Below are positions 63,128 to 64,000 of a stretch of DNA of 64,000 bases, in pieces. The position numbers and the translations under genes are program-made. Position 1 is the stretch's first letter. Every line of letters begins with the position of its first letter. The stretch comes from G942493275 sp942493275 (GTDB taxonomy: Bacteria > Actinomycetota > Coriobacteriia > Anaerosomatales > PHET01), in contig OW818687.1 of assembly GCA_942493275.1 (NCBI GenBank), forward strand, positions 1,612,001 to 1,676,000, written 5' to 3'. Below the pieces are notes generated by a model, which worked only from the letters and a program-made list of their open reading frames with translations, was not told where the DNA came from and ran no database searches.

Positions 63128-63895
63128 ATGGTGGCGGACTCGGCCAAGAAGGGTGGGTTCCTCGGACTCTCCGAGAATACCTGGCTCTTCGGCATGCTGG
63201 CTGTGGGCACTGCGCTCACGCTCGTCGATCTGTTCATGGCGTTCTTCGTAGCCCCGCTCGTCATCGGAGCGGGCGTCGGCGGAAGCGCAGACATCGGCGG
63301 GGCGATCGTGGCCAACCAGCTGCTGTTCAGCCAGAAGATCTTCTACTTCCACGTTCCTGTGGCCATCTCGTCGTTCCTGGTCTTCTTCTTCACGGCGTTC
63401 TACGGCGTGAGGTTCCTGATGACCAAGGACAAGACCTACGACACCAAGGCCAAGATCGCCACCGAGGTGACGTTGCTGTTCGTGCTTCTCACGCTCATCA
63501 CGGGTGACATCTGGACGCGTTACGAGTGGGGTGTCTGGTGGGTATGGGAGCCGCGGCTCACGACCTACTTCATCATGACGCTGCTCGTCATCGCGTACTT
63601 CGTGCTTCGTAACTCGATCGAGGATGAGGAGCGCAGAGCCACCTACGCGGCGGTCTTCGGCATCATCGCGTTCCTGGACGCGCCGATCTCGTTCATGATT
63701 ACGCGCCTGGTCCCCAACGACCTGCACCCGGTCGTCCTCCGTGAAGGCGGCGGACTGCTATCGACGCAGCTGATTCCGTTCCTGTTAGGGCTGTTCGGAA
63801 TGCTCATGATCGCGTGGGTGGTCTTCCGCCTCCGCATGCGCGAGGAACTCGTCAAGGAACGCATCGAGGCGGTCAAGGCCGCTCTCGAGGGCTAG
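63128..63895 (+). CDS. ccmC: Haem transport protein CcmC
   Basis: A 255-residue six-helix membrane protein that loads haem onto CcmE. It has the WWD-type signature W-G-V-W-W-V-W-E-P-R-L-T and a conserved histidine in F-Y-F-H-V-P (first half), together with Y-E-W-G-V. Here the tryptophan-rich motif ends in Glu-Pro-Arg rather than the usual Asp-Pro-Arg. ATG 63128 has AAGGAGG upstream. Confidence 0.92.
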   Translation: MVADSAKKGGFLGLSENTWLFGMLAVGTALTLVDLFMAFFVAPLVIGAGVGGSADIGGAIVANQLLFSQKIFYFHVPVAISSFLVFFFTAFYGVRFLMTKDKTYDTKAKIATEVTLLFVLLTLITGDIWTRYEWGVWWVWEPRLTTYFIMTLLVIAYFVLRNSIEDEERRATYAAVFGIIAFLDAPISFMITRLVPNDLHPVVLREGGGLLSTQLIPFLLGLFGMLMIAWVVFRLRMREELVKERIEAVKAALEG

Positions 63896-63908
63896 AGAGG
63901 GAACACAC

Positions 63909-64000
63909 ATGCAACTCGATCCGATTCTCACCGAAATCTACCGTACCGTCCTCGGCGCTGCGCCGTGGGTGCTCGCCGCCTACGCACTGCTCTGGATCGG
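63909..64000 (+). CDS. CcmD-like small membrane protein (partial, runs off the window)
   Basis: The frame from ATG 63909 is open to the window edge. The visible 30 residues (M-Q-L-D-P-I-L-T-E then A-P-W-V-L-A-A-Y-A-L-L-W-I) resemble CcmD, a small single-helix partner of CcmC. Position right after ccmC supports this. The full length is unknown. Confidence 0.6.
   Translation, partial: MQLDPILTEIYRTVLGAAPWVLAAYALLWI

Overview
The window is high-GC, gene-dense bacterial chromosome with many GTG starts, ATGA/GTGA stop-start overlaps and almost no spacer. The gene set points to a deep-branching, probably anaerobic or microaerobic actinobacterium; a Coriobacteriia-like lineage is my best guess. It includes futalosine-pathway menaquinone genes (mqnA, mqnC, mqnE), a System I cytochrome c maturation operon, an NDH-2-like dehydrogenase, Tad/Flp pili without an outer-membrane secretin, and the Gram-positive order tilS-hpt-ftsH. 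I see no rRNA, tRNA, CRISPR array, transposase or phage gene. No stretch above 300 bases lacks a gene; the largest gaps (about 190-245 bases) carry promoters, terminators or leaders and are described below.

Layout. 1-3209: end of a branched-chain amino acid ABC operon (livM tail, livG, livF), a terminator, then livK. 3219-7053 (minus): amidohydrolase, MTA-phosphorylase-family protein, NDH-2-like flavoprotein and a small Fis-type HTH protein. 7283-7539: cold-shock gene with terminator. 7581-10040 (minus): Gly/Cys-rich exported protein with an OmpR/BaeS-type two-component system. 10159-15366: mqnC-mqnA and mqnE around a CPA2 antiporter gene. 15457-19362 (minus): osmoprotectant-type ABC transporter. 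19578-24536: C_GCAxxG_C_C protein, tilS, hpt, ftsH and a small conserved protein. 24618-43201: a GAF-kinase/NarL-type regulator pair followed by two complete tandem Tad pilus modules with identical order (flp, tadE-like, tadG-like, cpaB, cpaE/tadZ, tadA, vWA-tadB fusion, tadC). 43249-56099: cofactor region with folE, folP, folK, panB, panC, nadA, nadB, nadC, dedA, birA, bioY, a two-component system and coaX. 56158-57671: HTH protein plus a protein of the family annotated as quinate 5-dehydrogenase. 57722-64000: two small membrane or exported proteins, then ccmE-ccmF-ccmA-ccmB-ccmC and the start of a ccmD-like gene.

How it fits together. Menaquinone synthesis, NDH-2 and c-type cytochrome maturation suggest a respiratory metabolism. 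The fol-pan-nad-bio-coaX genes supply folate, pantothenate/CoA, NAD and biotin, and BirA very likely represses bioY through a clear operator. The Tad block sits between ftsH and folE, genes that are neighbours in many Actinobacteria, so it looks like a surface-structure island inserted into a conserved housekeeping block. The most unusual elements are the doubled Tad locus with membrane-platform proteins fused to an extracellular von Willebrand A domain, a CcmE with a second OB-fold and a CxxxY haem site, a FolK with an extra C-terminal domain, and several leader structures over ribosome binding sites.
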